A DNA stretch of 64,000 nt from Altibacter sp. HG106. GTDB taxonomy: Bacteria; Bacteroidota; Bacteroidia; Flavobacteriales; Flavobacteriaceae. The notes under the pieces were generated by a model, which saw only the letters and a list, made by a program, of their open reading frames with translations, searched no databases and had not been told where the DNA came from. This document shows positions 9,015 to 18,887 of the stretch, one piece after another; position 1 is the stretch's first letter, and every line of letters begins with the position of its first letter. The translations under genes and the position numbers were made by a program. The DNA is taken from NCBI RefSeq assembly GCF_028561755.1, contig NZ_JAQQTD010000008.1:30863-94862 (forward strand). The letters run 5' to 3'.

Positions 9015-10280
9015 ATGCACGTTACGTCACTCAAAAATACATTATTAATTCTAGTTCTCGGCATCTGTTTTTCCTGCGGAAGTCAGAATAAGGAGGCTTC
9101 TGAAAATTCACAAGATCCTGAAAACGCTTCTGAAATTCCTTCGGAAACTTCCGAATCCACCCAGCAGCTCATTCTTGGCGCCGATCAACCTGAAGCGTAC
9201 CTGCCCCTGTTGCGCGGGAAAGCGGTGGCGCTCGTGGCCAACCCAACTTCACAAAAAACGGTAGCAACCGAACCGAACGGGAAGGGAATTCACTTGGTAG
9301 ATTTTTTCCTTTCGAAAGACATTGCATTGAAAACCGTTTTCGCACCCGAACACGGTTTTCGTGGAACCGCTGATGCCGGCGAGCATGTAAAAGACGGCAT
9401 AGACACCAAAACGGGCCTGCCTATCTTTTCACTTCATGGCAAGAACAAGAAGCCAACTCCAGACCAACTCAATGGAATTGACATTGTGGTCTTCGACATT
9501 CAAGATGTGGGGGTTCGGTTCTACACCTATATCTCTACCCTTCATTATGTAATGGAAGCATGCGCTGAAGCGAACATCCCGGTGGTAGTACTCGACAGAC
9601 CCAATCCTAATGGCCACTATGTAGACGGCCCTATGATGGAGCCCCAGCACACCAACTTTTTGGGAATGCATCCCGTTCCCCTGGTCCATGGAATGACGAT
9701 TGGAGAATATGCAACAATGATCAATGGTGAGGGTTGGTTGGCCAATAATAACAAAGTGAATCTTACGGTAATTGCTATGGAGGGCTATACTCATGATAAG
9801 GTGTATTCCCTTCCTATCAAGCCCTCTCCAAATTTGCCTAATGACACCGCCATTACGCTCTATCCCAGCCTCGGACTACTGGAAGGAACCACGGTAAATG
9901 CCGGTCGTGGCACCGATATGCAATTTCAGGTTTTCGGGGCGCCCGAATTACCCAAGGCGCAATATCCATTTGAGTACACCCCGCAACCGAATGAAGGGGC
10001 GAAATATCCCAAGCAGCAAGGCAAGAAGTGCCACGGAATTGATCTTCGGAATACCGAACGAATGAATAGAGTAGATCTTTCATGGATCATCGAAGCGTAT
10101 CGATCGCATGCTGCGCCTAAAAGCTTTTTCAATACCAAAAATTTTACCGCCCACGCCGGAACGGAACTCCTTCAGAAACAGATTGAAGACGGACTTACTT
10201 TTCGGGAAATACGCAAGACCTGGCTAAAAGATTTAGAAGCTTTTAAAAAAGTAAGAGAACGTTACTTATTGTATCCGTAG
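9015..10280 (+). CDS. namZ: DUF1343 / NamZ-like exo-beta-N-acetylmuramidase lipoprotein
   Basis: 421 residues from the ATG at 9015; the upstream in-frame ATGs at 8961 and 8970 would precede the signal peptide unnaturally. A lipoprotein signal (TLLILVLGICFSC, acylated Cys before GSQNK) is followed by a Ser/Glu-rich linker and the DUF1343 domain: LRGKAVALVANPTSQ, KTVFAPEHGFRGTADAGEHV, PIFSLHGKNKKPTPDQL, DIVVFDIQDVGVRFYTYIST, RPNPNGHYVDGP and NAGRGTDMQFQVFGAPE. NamZ enzymes (glycoside hydrolase family GH171) remove terminal MurNAc from peptidoglycan fragments during cell-wall recycling. The lipid anchor suggests outer-membrane or periplasmic location. It stands alone between divergent and convergent neighbours. 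Confidence 0.88.
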   Translation: MHVTSLKNTLLILVLGICFSCGSQNKEASENSQDPENASEIPSETSESTQQLILGADQPEAYLPLLRGKAVALVANPTSQKTVATEPNGKGIHLVDFFLSKDIALKTVFAPEHGFRGTADAGEHVKDGIDTKTGLPIFSLHGKNKKPTPDQLNGIDIVVFDIQDVGVRFYTYISTLHYVMEACAEANIPVVVLDRPNPNGHYVDGPMMEPQHTNFLGMHPVPLVHGMTIGEYATMINGEGWLANNNKVNLTVIAMEGYTHDKVYSLPIKPSPNLPNDTAITLYPSLGLLEGTTVNAGRGTDMQFQVFGAPELPKAQYPFEYTPQPNEGAKYPKQQGKKCHGIDLRNTERMNRVDLSWIIEAYRSHAAPKSFFNTKNFTAHAGTELLQKQIEDGLTFREIRKTWLKDLEAFKKVRERYLLYP

Positions 10281-10281
10281 C

Positions 10282-10773
10282 CTACGAAATTCGCTCGCGC
10301 AACGATTCTACTATGGTAAAAGCAGCCGGGCAAATCGCCACATTTTTTAGGGTAAGATGCGATATCTGCTGAAATTTTTTTCGATCGGTATGTGGAAATT
10401 CACGACACGCTTTTGGGCGTACTTCGTAGATACTGCAGTAGTTATCTGCGCCCAGAAATGGACAGGGCACCGATTGCAGCACATAATCGTTCTCTTCATC
10501 AAGCCGTAAATATTGTTCGATAAACTGACTGGGTTTGAGTCGGAAGGCTTTTGCAATACGTTCAATATCTCGATCGGTGAATAACGGTCCCGTCGTTTTA
10601 CAGCAATTAGCACACAACAAACAATCGGTTCTTTCAAACGTTTCCGTATGTAATTCTTGCATCAGGGTATCCAAATGCTTCGGAGGGTTCTTCTTGAGTT
10701 TCCGAAAAAACTTCTTGTGAACCGGCCGTTTTTCAGCAGCGCGTTGTGGTAATTGTTCGAGTATCGATTTCAT
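10282..10773 (-). CDS. YkgJ-family cysteine cluster protein
   Basis: About 163 residues from MKSILEQL; ATGs at 10779 and 10827 are alternative starts. It carries the CxxCxxCC-type cluster of the family: CLLCANCCKTTGPLFTDRDIERIA (about residues 52-75), then CPFLGADNYCSIYEVRPKACREFPH (about 102-126) with further cysteines. This family (PF03692, YkgJ) is predicted to bind zinc or an iron-sulfur cluster; the biochemical role is not established. It is convergent with namZ, the stops being one base apart. Confidence 0.85.
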   Translation of the reverse strand: MKSILEQLPQRAAEKRPVHKKFFRKLKKNPPKHLDTLMQELHTETFERTDCLLCANCCKTTGPLFTDRDIERIAKAFRLKPSQFIEQYLRLDEENDYVLQSVPCPFLGADNYCSIYEVRPKACREFPHTDRKKFQQISHLTLKNVAICPAAFTIVESLRERIS

Positions 10774-10886
10774 GCTCATAAATAATACTTCCGCAAAGAA
10801 ACAAAAAAGGAATGGGTGCGTTTTCAATACGACGCCATAATTACGACGTACGCCTAGAGTTTACTATATTTACAAAAAAATTGACG

Positions 10887-11669
10887 ATGACATTTCCCAA
10901 ATTCCTGCTCCTGATGCTATCCGCAGCAGTACTTATTACTTCCTGTAAGGACGATGATAATAATGATACGCCGCCACAGGAAGATCCAACCGCAGAAAAT
11001 AAAAAAGCCCTAGGGGAATCTGCAGAAGACCTATTAGCTAATGAAACCTATGACAGGATGGTCGTAGAGTTTGTTTATTCGGAAGGGTTCCGCCCTATGC
11101 AAGAAACCATCGATGGATTTCAAACCTTTTTGCAAAACCGACTCAACAAACCAGGCGGGGTGGTATTCGTGGAAACCGTCATCGACCCACCTCCTGGAGC
11201 CCCTTATAATAGTACCGAAATTCGTGAGATCGAAGAAGCGAACCGAACTCAGTTTACGACCGATGACACCATCGCGGTGTATGTTTTCTTTTCGGACGGA
11301 AGTTCGTTTGGTGATAGCAGTAACTCGGTGACCTTAGGCACCGCCTATCGTAACACGTCTATGGTGGTCTATGAAAAAACGCTGCGCGATATTAGTAGTT
11401 CAACCACCCTACCCGTGTTGGAGGCAACTACCTTGCATCATGAAATGGGACACATCCTGGGACTTGTGAATATTTCCGAAGACGATATCCATACCGAACA
11501 CGAAGATGAGTTTAGAGCGAAGCATTGCTTCGTCGAAGAATGTTTGATGTATTTTGACGCCTCTGGTCTCACTAAAAGTGAGGTAGCACGCTTTCTAGAG
11601 CGCCGCGCACAGGCACCTAATTTTGATCCGTTGTGTATCGAGGATCTTCAGGCTAAGGGTGGAAAATAA
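10887..11669 (+). CDS. secreted metzincin-like metalloprotease lipoprotein
   Basis: 260 residues from the ATG at 10887, chosen because MTFPKFLLLMLSAAVLITSC is a clean lipoprotein signal with the acylated Cys followed by acidic residues (KDDDNNDTPPQED), typical of Bacteroidota surface lipoproteins. The zinc site HHEMGHILGLVN (about residues 185-196) is HExxHxxG in form, and the downstream CLMYF resembles the metzincin Met-turn. Two cysteines flank that segment (HCFVEEC). No other domain is recognised. The substrate is unknown. The gene stop abuts the convergent amidohydrolase stop directly. Confidence 0.8.
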   Translation: MTFPKFLLLMLSAAVLITSCKDDDNNDTPPQEDPTAENKKALGESAEDLLANETYDRMVVEFVYSEGFRPMQETIDGFQTFLQNRLNKPGGVVFVETVIDPPPGAPYNSTEIREIEEANRTQFTTDDTIAVYVFFSDGSSFGDSSNSVTLGTAYRNTSMVVYEKTLRDISSSTTLPVLEATTLHHEMGHILGLVNISEDDIHTEHEDEFRAKHCFVEECLMYFDASGLTKSEVARFLERRAQAPNFDPLCIEDLQAKGGK

Positions 11670-13322
11670 TTATTCCTGCAAAGAGCCTTCCGCTTCAACT
11701 TCATAGACTTTCTCCCCGTTGATGAAGGTGGCCAACACCTTTATCTTTGGAATGCTATCTACAGGAATTTCCATGATGTCGCGATCAAGCACCACAAAAT
11801 CAGCTACTTTTCCGGTTTCAATCGTTCCCTTTTGGTTCTCCTCGAAATTAGAGTACGCTGCCCACTGGGTCATTCCACGGAGCGTCTGCTCTCGTGTTAG
11901 GGCATCTTGCATCTGAAAACCATCTTCCGGGTACTGCTCGAGATCTTTTCGCGCTACAGCGGCGTAAAAGGTGTACATAGGATTGACCTGTTCTACCGGG
12001 AAATCGGTTCCCAAGACAAGCTTTCCCGCGGCCTCCAATAAGGTTTTATAGGCATAGGCTCCCGACATACGTTCGGTACCTAGTCGATCTTCGGCCCAGT
12101 ACATATCACTGGTAGCATGCGTAGGTTGTACCGAAGGAATGATGTTTCCGGAGAAATCCTCAAAATTCTCGGGTGAGATCACTTGAGCGTGCTCAACCTT
12201 CCATCGCGCGTCTTGTTGATTGGCCAAGGCATTTTTATAGACTCGCAACACAGAAACATTCGCAGAGTCGCCAATAGCGTGTGTATTCATCTGGAAACCC
12301 GCCGCTTCTATTCGGTCGGCTAAGACTTGCAATGAGTCTTCCCTGGTGATCATCGCCCCGTAATGGCCCGACAGATCTGAGTACGGCGCCCGCAAGGCAG
12401 CACCTCTGGAGCCTAACGCACCATCTCCGTAGACTTTTACACTGCGCACGGTTAAGCGTTCGGTAATGTACGGACCTTGCGCTAAGTAGTGATCCAGGTT
12501 TTCGGGGGTATTACTTACCATGGCATAGACGCGTAGTTTCATGGCACCAGATTGTTGCAAACTATCGATCAATTCAATAATACTTCTGTCGAGTCCGGCA
12601 TCATTTACCGTAGTTAACCCAAGGGCTATACAATTCGCTTCAGCGTCCTTCAAGGCGTTTATGTTATAGACGGTATCGGACCGGGGTATGATGTTTCGAA
12701 CTAGGGCCATCGGACTGTCAATCAGGATACCAGAGGGCTCCCCATTTTCCATCACTACTTCACCGCCATCCACTATTGTTTCCGAAGTGATACCCGCTTG
12801 TTCTAAAACTATCGAATTTACCCATAAGGCATGTCCATCAACACGCGTTAGGGCTACCGGGGTATTGGGAAACAACGAATCTAAGATTGTCTTGGTAGGA
12901 TAGTTCTGTTCCTCCCAATCATTTTGATCCCAGCCTCGCCCTAAAATAAAGTCGGTTTTCTTCTCTTTCTGAAAGGCCACAACGCGATCTAACACTTCCT
13001 CCAGGCTCTGAGTGCCCGTAAGATCAACCTGCTGTTTGGTAACCCCTAAATTATAGAGATGTGCGTGAGCATCAATAAGGCCGGGAACGATGGACATTCC
13101 TTGGGCGTCATACGTTTCGGCAATAGCATATTTTAGTTCCAATTCAGGTTTGATACCTATCTCCAGAATCTTTCCATCGCGTACAACAAAAGCATCTGCA
13201 AGATCGAACGCTTCATTGACAGTATAAACACGTGCGTTCTTCACGAGTAAGTCGGCAGACTGCTTTTCAGGAACACAAGAAAACAGCAAGAGGGACACAA
13301 ATACGAAGGAGAAAAATTTCAT
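11670..13322 (-). CDS. amidohydrolase family 3 (YtcJ-like) lipoprotein
   Basis: 550 residues with a lipoprotein signal (MKFFSFVFVSLLLFSC). The amidohydrolase superfamily pattern is present: LIDAHAHLYNLG (first metal-site HxH), a second-domain metal-ligand region around MNTHAIGDSANVSVLRV, WKVEHAQVI, and VLGTDFPVEQVNPM near the C-terminal aspartate ligand. An amidohydrolase_3 family composite beta-domain lies at both ends (LLVKNARVYTVN and GKVADFVVLDRDIME). The family hydrolyses N-acyl or formamide bonds, but the substrate cannot be read from sequence. The lipid anchor implies a periplasmic or outer-membrane enzyme. Confidence 0.87.
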   Translation of the reverse strand: MKFFSFVFVSLLLFSCVPEKQSADLLVKNARVYTVNEAFDLADAFVVRDGKILEIGIKPELELKYAIAETYDAQGMSIVPGLIDAHAHLYNLGVTKQQVDLTGTQSLEEVLDRVVAFQKEKKTDFILGRGWDQNDWEEQNYPTKTILDSLFPNTPVALTRVDGHALWVNSIVLEQAGITSETIVDGGEVVMENGEPSGILIDSPMALVRNIIPRSDTVYNINALKDAEANCIALGLTTVNDAGLDRSIIELIDSLQQSGAMKLRVYAMVSNTPENLDHYLAQGPYITERLTVRSVKVYGDGALGSRGAALRAPYSDLSGHYGAMITREDSLQVLADRIEAAGFQMNTHAIGDSANVSVLRVYKNALANQQDARWKVEHAQVISPENFEDFSGNIIPSVQPTHATSDMYWAEDRLGTERMSGAYAYKTLLEAAGKLVLGTDFPVEQVNPMYTFYAAVARKDLEQYPEDGFQMQDALTREQTLRGMTQWAAYSNFEENQKGTIETGKVADFVVLDRDIMEIPVDSIPKIKVLATFINGEKVYEVEAEGSLQE

Positions 13323-13351
13323 AAGCGTTGGTTTCAGATGCTAAAAATAAA

Positions 13352-13376
13352 AAACATCTGTCGGTGACAGATGTTT
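13352..13376 (-). terminator. Rho-independent terminator after the VOC gene
   Basis: Perfect 11-bp stem AAACATCTGTC/GACAGATGTTT with a 3-base loop. On the minus strand it is followed by T-rich sequence (A-rich 13343-13354 on the plus strand). It lies between the VOC stop at 13404 and the amidohydrolase start. Confidence 0.85.
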
Positions 13377-13403
13377 CTTGATAAAAATTCTTACGGAAAC
13401 GAA

Positions 13404-13808
13404 TTAGTTCAGCGGGGCATTTACCATCCACTGTACGCCATATTTGTCCTTACAACGTCCAAACATAGCATCCCAATGCACCTCGTCATATTGCTGTAAT
13501 ACCTGACCGCCTTGCGATAGCTTCTCGAACAACTGTTGTCCTTCGTCGCGATTTTGCGTATTGATGCTCATTTGTACTTGATTTCCTTCGTTAATCGGCG
13601 TATCGGGTGCGGCATCATAGGCCATGATTTGAAAGCCATTCGACTTTAATTCGGCGTGTTGTAATTTATTACGATAATTGTCCGGGATATCCATAGGTGC
13701 CTTTTCGTAGGTTTGTTTGTTGACGATATCGCCACCAAGGCATTCCTGATAAAAGGACAAGGCTTCTTGACAGTTTCCGCGGAAGGTTAAATAAGGTTGG
13801 ACTTTCAT
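13404..13808 (-). CDS. VOC-family (PhnB/glyoxalase-like) protein
   Basis: 134 residues beginning MKVQPYLTFRGNCQEALSFY, the standard opening of PhnB-like vicinal-oxygen-chelate proteins. Two beta-alpha-beta-beta-beta modules cover residues about 3-60 and 70-130, ending with YGVQWMVNA, also characteristic. The family binds a divalent metal in most members, but PhnB-like proteins often lack a demonstrated activity and are annotated only by fold. Single-gene transcript with its own terminator. Confidence 0.88.
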   Translation of the reverse strand: MKVQPYLTFRGNCQEALSFYQECLGGDIVNKQTYEKAPMDIPDNYRNKLQHAELKSNGFQIMAYDAAPDTPINEGNQVQMSINTQNRDEGQQLFEKLSQGGQVLQQYDEVHWDAMFGRCKDKYGVQWMVNAPLN

Positions 13809-13908
13809 AGCTTCTAGTTTTTAAAATTGTCTTGATACAAGATACTCTGAAGCCCAGAGAAATTCCGTTAACAAACGTTATTTTGTTCTTAACAGATTGA
13901 TAAACTCC

Positions 13909-15684
13909 TTACCAATCAAATTTATAGGTAGCGCCTAGCAAGCCTTGGATGCTCTGCACCGGAAACTGAGCCCACTTTTGATAATTACCGCCTACCAGAT
14001 TACTTCCTTTGAGGAAGATATTGAGGCGGTCATTCACTTTATATCCCACATGCGCATTGGCATCTACGTAGCCATCGAGGGTAATTGTCATAGGCGGTCC
14101 GGAAGCTCCTGTAGTATCCTGGAACAGGTCAAAACGCTGTCCTACATAGAAAATCGAAGCCCCCGCATAGATCTGTTCAGTGACGTTGAAGTTAGAGAAC
14201 AGGGTCGCTTGAAGTTCGGGTAAATTCCAGGCTTCGGCTTGATTGGTGGTACTGTATTGTTGGTATTCGGCGTTCACGCCCAAAGAAAAATCATTAGATA
14301 CTTGCACCTGAAGTTCTCCAAAAAGTGAGAAGGTATTGATGTCGTCATAGACCACTCCAAACGAATTTCCGTTTTCGTACCCTTCGAAGGAAGTAGAAGA
14401 CCCTTTATACGGGTTCAGCTGAAAGAGCGCTCTATTTTCTTGCGAGCGATAGCCCCCACGAACATTATATCCCACTGCATTTGATAACTTCCCTTTCAAC
14501 CCTACAAAACCATCTACCAATTCGTTTGTGGGTGCTATGAATAAGGTAGGTGATACAAACGGATTATCTTCTTTGAACTGATAAAAGCTATTTTGTCGCA
14601 ACCCACCATCGGCACCGGCATACGCCACCAAGATCTCATCAACCAACCGATAGGACGCCTGAATGCGTGGATAGATAAAAAAATCTGTCTCACTGCGTTC
14701 TGTATCCAGTCCTACCACAGCGGCCGCCCCAAGCGCTACGGTGAGATCGTCGTTAGTGTAAACCCAGGCGGGAGCCACTCCGGCAATGAGTATTCCATAG
14801 GGAAGTGCTTCGGTATTGGCATAATTTCGTTCAAAAGAGCCCGTCAGGTAATCGACCTCTCCCGTGATCTTCAACTCGAATTCAGACAACGGAAACTGAA
14901 ATTGAGGCTGCGCGCTCACGCGAAATTCGGAGGAAGAAAAAGCGTCACTCACATATTGCAGCTTGGCGGTCATTTTTTCAAAGAATGAATCTTCTACGGA
15001 AAGCATTCCGCCCACCTGTGCTCCCAAATAGGTTTGCTGTGGTTCGATGCCTGCGATGGTTTCTGCCGTAAACGGAATCCTAGCGTCTGGCAGTCCGTAC
15101 CAGTTATACAGCTCATGCGACACCCCTGCCTCTATGCGGTATGCAAGATCTTGTTGCCTGCTGTTATAATACCCATCTAAAGACGTATTGTAAAATTTAT
15201 TCTCCAGCAGCACACCGTCGATGTCTCCCTGCGCCGAATTGTGTCGAAAGAAAAATCCGGCTTGGTCGGTTCTGCTCAGTTCGAAATTGCTGAATAATTC
15301 CCCCAGTATAGTGGTGTAATTTCCAAAGCCTAAGGTGGCGTAATTGTCGTAAAGCTTCATTGGCTTTGCCTTTTCCACGGTTTCTGCTTTTCCCTTGGCC
15401 GGGGTAAAGGTAGACGCCACAGGCACCGAAAAAATTGAATATTCTACGGCTTTCTTTTGGGTGGTCACCGAATCATTCAATACTGGTGTCTCCTTTACTT
15501 TAAAAGCATCCGAAATGGTGGGTGTGTACGGTTTCACCACGGTGACAACTTCTGTATCGAGATCATCATCCTCCTCCTGAGCGAGCGCAGAGAAGGTTCC
15601 GAAGCATACAAAAACCAGAAACAAGAAAAAAGGTAATAGGTTTCGAGGGTATAGCATCATTGCGTACTTAATTTGATTGAGCAT
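13909..15684 (-). CDS. outer-membrane beta-barrel, TonB-dependent-receptor-like
   Basis: 591 residues (an internal ATG at 15657 is an alternative start). A signal peptide ending FSALAQ precedes a short acidic segment (EEDDDLDTEVVTVVKPYTPT) and then amphipathic beta strands to the C-terminus, which ends YKFDW with the terminal aromatic of outer-membrane barrels. A conventional plug domain is not evident, so the protein is shorter than SusC-type receptors. Phrases such as NVRGGYRSQENRALFQLNPY and NIFLKGSNLVGGNYQKWAQFP resemble strand-turn repeats of TonB-dependent receptor barrels. It starts 15 bases after the large TPR gene, suggesting they act together. Confidence 0.75.
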   Translation of the reverse strand: MLNQIKYAMMLYPRNLLPFFLFLVFVCFGTFSALAQEEDDDLDTEVVTVVKPYTPTISDAFKVKETPVLNDSVTTQKKAVEYSIFSVPVASTFTPAKGKAETVEKAKPMKLYDNYATLGFGNYTTILGELFSNFELSRTDQAGFFFRHNSAQGDIDGVLLENKFYNTSLDGYYNSRQQDLAYRIEAGVSHELYNWYGLPDARIPFTAETIAGIEPQQTYLGAQVGGMLSVEDSFFEKMTAKLQYVSDAFSSSEFRVSAQPQFQFPLSEFELKITGEVDYLTGSFERNYANTEALPYGILIAGVAPAWVYTNDDLTVALGAAAVVGLDTERSETDFFIYPRIQASYRLVDEILVAYAGADGGLRQNSFYQFKEDNPFVSPTLFIAPTNELVDGFVGLKGKLSNAVGYNVRGGYRSQENRALFQLNPYKGSSTSFEGYENGNSFGVVYDDINTFSLFGELQVQVSNDFSLGVNAEYQQYSTTNQAEAWNLPELQATLFSNFNVTEQIYAGASIFYVGQRFDLFQDTTGASGPPMTITLDGYVDANAHVGYKVNDRLNIFLKGSNLVGGNYQKWAQFPVQSIQGLLGATYKFDW

Positions 15685-15699
15685 TGGGTTTGAAGGAGG

Positions 15700-18600
15700 T
15701 TAGTCGTTTCCATCGGTTTCTACGGAAGCATTCGTTTTCGCCTCGTTGGCTTTGATCACCTCCAATTCGGCTTTGGCCTCATTGACCACTTCGGTAAATT
15801 CTGCGAAATTGGTGATCACGCTTTCTAGAATGTAGGTAGCCTGATAAGCGTCGCCTAAGGCATAGAAGTTCTTGGCCATCAAGATTAATCCTTTGGCACC
15901 ATAGCGTTTGTAGGCGGCAAAATCTTTTGCCAGGCGTTGTACCGAAGCATTCGAAGCTTCGTAGGCTTGTTCTTTGTGTTTAAAGTAGGCGTCGTAGTAC
16001 AAGGCCTCGGCTGCCAGCGCGCCCGTGGCGATGGTACTCACCGCTGCGTACGCCGACTTAGCGCGGGGCTCATCGCCTGTTTTGATAGCCGATCGTGCAA
16101 TAATTACCTGCGCATCACTTTTAATAGTATTATCTATTTTGCCATTCTCAAGAACCTTCTCGGCATACTGCACGGCTTCTTGATATTGTTTCAATTCGAA
16201 GCTCGCCTTCATACTGTTGGTCTGAGCGAAGATGATGTTCTGCGGAAAATCGGCTTCCACTTCCAAACGCTTCAGGTATTGAAGCGATTTTTCGTAGTTC
16301 TTCTGGCCCAGGTACAATTCGGACACCCGTGCCAACGCTTGTTCGGTGAACTCACTACGTTCTTGATTCACCACATATTCGTAATGCGGGATCGCTTCCG
16401 CGGAAGCATTTTCAGCAAATAACAATTGCGCCAAATAGAAATGCGCTTGTAAAGCGTGTCGCCCATTTGGGAAGTCATTGAGGTAGGTGGCAAATCGCTT
16501 TTTTGCCAATTGCGATTTATTCTCCAAATACGGTTGCTCGGCTGCTTGATACGCCGCGTCATCCAGTTCGTTATCGGCTACTTCCACAAAATCAAGGGTC
16601 GCGACCCAATTGGCGTATTCGTCTACACGCCCTTGATCGATATAGATAATCTTGGCCGAAGAAACCGCTTGTAACGCTTCGGAAGTCCCCGGAAAATCGG
16701 CCGCTACTTTTTTAAAGATTTGTAGGGCTTCATTGCTTCGATTTGTATTGTCGAAGATAAGCGCTTTTTTCAAGAGCCCTTTAGACACATAACTGCTTTT
16801 AGGATGCTGACGTACTAAAGCGTCATAGGTGGAAACCGCCGTGGCATTCTCGTCCAGCGCAACATAGGTATTGCCCAATTCATATAAGGCGTCATCGCGA
16901 TAAATGGAATTGGGGTAGGCGCCTCCAAAGGCCTTTAAACCGTCTACTTTTTGATCGATCCGATCGACAAATCCATAACTGATGGCCTTCTGAAAAGCCG
17001 CGTAATCGGCATCGGTAGTTCCCGATTCGATGGCCGCGTTGTATTGCTCGAGTGCAGGCCAATACTGACTCGTAACAAAGTAACTATCCCCCAAACGAAC
17101 ATAGGCATCATTCTTTCGAGGCCCTTGGGGAGCGGTGTTCGTGAACGTTTTAAAATGTGAAATAGCTTCTGGGTAGTTCTTCAGTTTGAATTGTGTATAT
17201 CCAAGATGATAGTGCGTATGCGAATACTCGGGGGTAGATTGTGCCTTGGGCAATTGAAGAAACTGTTTATAACCCAATAATGCCTCTTCAAAACGAGCCT
17301 TAAGGTAGTCGCTTTCAGCCTTCCAATAGGTGGCTCGAGCCGTATATAAATCTTCTCTGGGTTCGCTCAATGATTTTTCGAACAAGGTCACCGCCTCATC
17401 ATATGCCCCCTCATTATAAAGTTCCATGCCACGAAGGAAAGTCACTTTTTGATAGGCAAGTTTATTTTCAAAGCGCTTATTATTTTCGAGCAATTCGATA
17501 GCGCCCGCATAGTTTTTGGAAGATATATAACTGTCGATTAACAAGCTTTCCAGCGCATCGTTATTGGCATTGTCGGGATAGGCCTCCATAAACGATTGAA
17601 GTACTTGCGGAACGGGTTGATAGCTATTCCCAATATCGTAGCTCAGTTTGGCATAATTCAACCAGGCATCCTCTTTTATTTCCGCAGAGAAATCCATTTC
17701 AGAAGCATTTTTAAACGCATTCAATGCCTGTTGTTTCTGATCGAGTTTCAAATAGCTCTCCGCCAAATGGTAATAGGCATTTTGCGCTACCGAATTATTG
17801 CCGTCGATAATTTTGTTGAATTCACTGATCGCTTTCTGGAAGTCTCCCTGTTTATAGAAAGCATAACCCAGTTGATAGTAATCGGTATTGTTCCATTTTC
17901 CGCGGCGCCCTTTGTATTCTTGAAGAAAAGGAATGGCTTGGGAATATTGTTCCAGATTAAAATGACTTTCGCCGATTATTTTCGCCAACTCACTGCGTTC
18001 TCTGGGGTTGCTGCTGTCGTATTGTTCCATAGCCATGTCAATGGCTTTCTGAAAATTACCCAACTTGAAGTTCATATCGGCCTGATAATAGCTTAAGCCT
18101 TCTGCATACCGCTCTTGATCCTGAACCTCATCAAACAATTGCGTAGCTTCCTGATAATCGTCTCCTTCGTAGGCGATAAACCCTAAATAGTATTTTGCTT
18201 GTGACCCGTATTGTTGAGAGGTACTTACGCGATTGAAATAATTCTTGGCTTCATTGTAGCGTTTGCTTGTAAAATACGCATAGCCATTGTTGAAATCGAA
18301 CCGTTCTCGTTCCGCACGGGAGAGTCCGGAAGGATCGATCTTATCATACCACTTACGCGCGTAGGCGTAGCGTCCATTCTCGAAATAATAATGAGCTACA
18401 TTAAGGTACGCGTCATTGCGTTTGATACTGGTGGGATACTCGGCGACAAATTCTTCCATGAGCGCATCGGCATTCTGTTGATTGAACCGAACGGCACAAT
18501 TGGCAATATAGTACGCGCAATCCCCCTCTACCGTCATATCGGTAGCCGATTGCTTGACTTGCGTAAATAAGGATTGTGCGGCCAAGAATTGTTGGTTATT

Positions 18601-18720
18601 ATACAATTCGATGGCTTTATTATAGAGCGCGAGTTCGTTGGTAAAGGCCGCCGTCTGCTGGGCAATGGTAGATAGGGAAAATAGCCCAAAAAAGGCTAAG
18701 GTAATGAGGTTTTTGTTCAT
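15700..18720 (-). CDS. large TPR-repeat protein, exported
   Basis: 1006 residues from MNKNLITLAFFGLFSLSTIA, a typical signal peptide; the longer frame to 18777 adds no recognisable sequence. Nearly the whole mature protein consists of tetratricopeptide or Sel1-like helix pairs, visible in repeats such as YYQLGYAFYKQGDFQKAISEF, YHLAESYLKLDQKQQALNAF and THYHLGYTQFKLKNYPEAISHF. TPR arrays of this kind act as scaffolds; YbgF/CpoB-like proteins in the Tol-Pal system are smaller relatives. The barrel protein encoded 15 bases downstream is the likely partner. The C-terminal tail is acidic and low-complexity. Confidence 0.87.
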   Translation of the reverse strand: MNKNLITLAFFGLFSLSTIAQQTAAFTNELALYNKAIELYNNQQFLAAQSLFTQVKQSATDMTVEGDCAYYIANCAVRFNQQNADALMEEFVAEYPTSIKRNDAYLNVAHYYFENGRYAYARKWYDKIDPSGLSRAERERFDFNNGYAYFTSKRYNEAKNYFNRVSTSQQYGSQAKYYLGFIAYEGDDYQEATQLFDEVQDQERYAEGLSYYQADMNFKLGNFQKAIDMAMEQYDSSNPRERSELAKIIGESHFNLEQYSQAIPFLQEYKGRRGKWNNTDYYQLGYAFYKQGDFQKAISEFNKIIDGNNSVAQNAYYHLAESYLKLDQKQQALNAFKNASEMDFSAEIKEDAWLNYAKLSYDIGNSYQPVPQVLQSFMEAYPDNANNDALESLLIDSYISSKNYAGAIELLENNKRFENKLAYQKVTFLRGMELYNEGAYDEAVTLFEKSLSEPREDLYTARATYWKAESDYLKARFEEALLGYKQFLQLPKAQSTPEYSHTHYHLGYTQFKLKNYPEAISHFKTFTNTAPQGPRKNDAYVRLGDSYFVTSQYWPALEQYNAAIESGTTDADYAAFQKAISYGFVDRIDQKVDGLKAFGGAYPNSIYRDDALYELGNTYVALDENATAVSTYDALVRQHPKSSYVSKGLLKKALIFDNTNRSNEALQIFKKVAADFPGTSEALQAVSSAKIIYIDQGRVDEYANWVATLDFVEVADNELDDAAYQAAEQPYLENKSQLAKKRFATYLNDFPNGRHALQAHFYLAQLLFAENASAEAIPHYEYVVNQERSEFTEQALARVSELYLGQKNYEKSLQYLKRLEVEADFPQNIIFAQTNSMKASFELKQYQEAVQYAEKVLENGKIDNTIKSDAQVIIARSAIKTGDEPRAKSAYAAVSTIATGALAAEALYYDAYFKHKEQAYEASNASVQRLAKDFAAYKRYGAKGLILMAKNFYALGDAYQATYILESVITNFAEFTEVVNEAKAELEVIKANEAKTNASVETDGND

Positions 18721-18887
18721 GCGATTCAGGTTTAAACGCGTATAAAAATACGAGAAACTCTCGGGATAATAACGCAAGAATACGGCGTTAATTATATTTC
18801 TTCGGAAGCTTTCGAACGGAATTCCAGATCTGAGATACCATCCGTCGCTTTTTCGTACCTTTCGATTTCAATAATAATTTCTTCGCT

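Noticed and set aside
9429..9794. 121-codon frame antisense to namZ
   Set aside because: Antisense shadow of a well-supported gene; no motif or start context.
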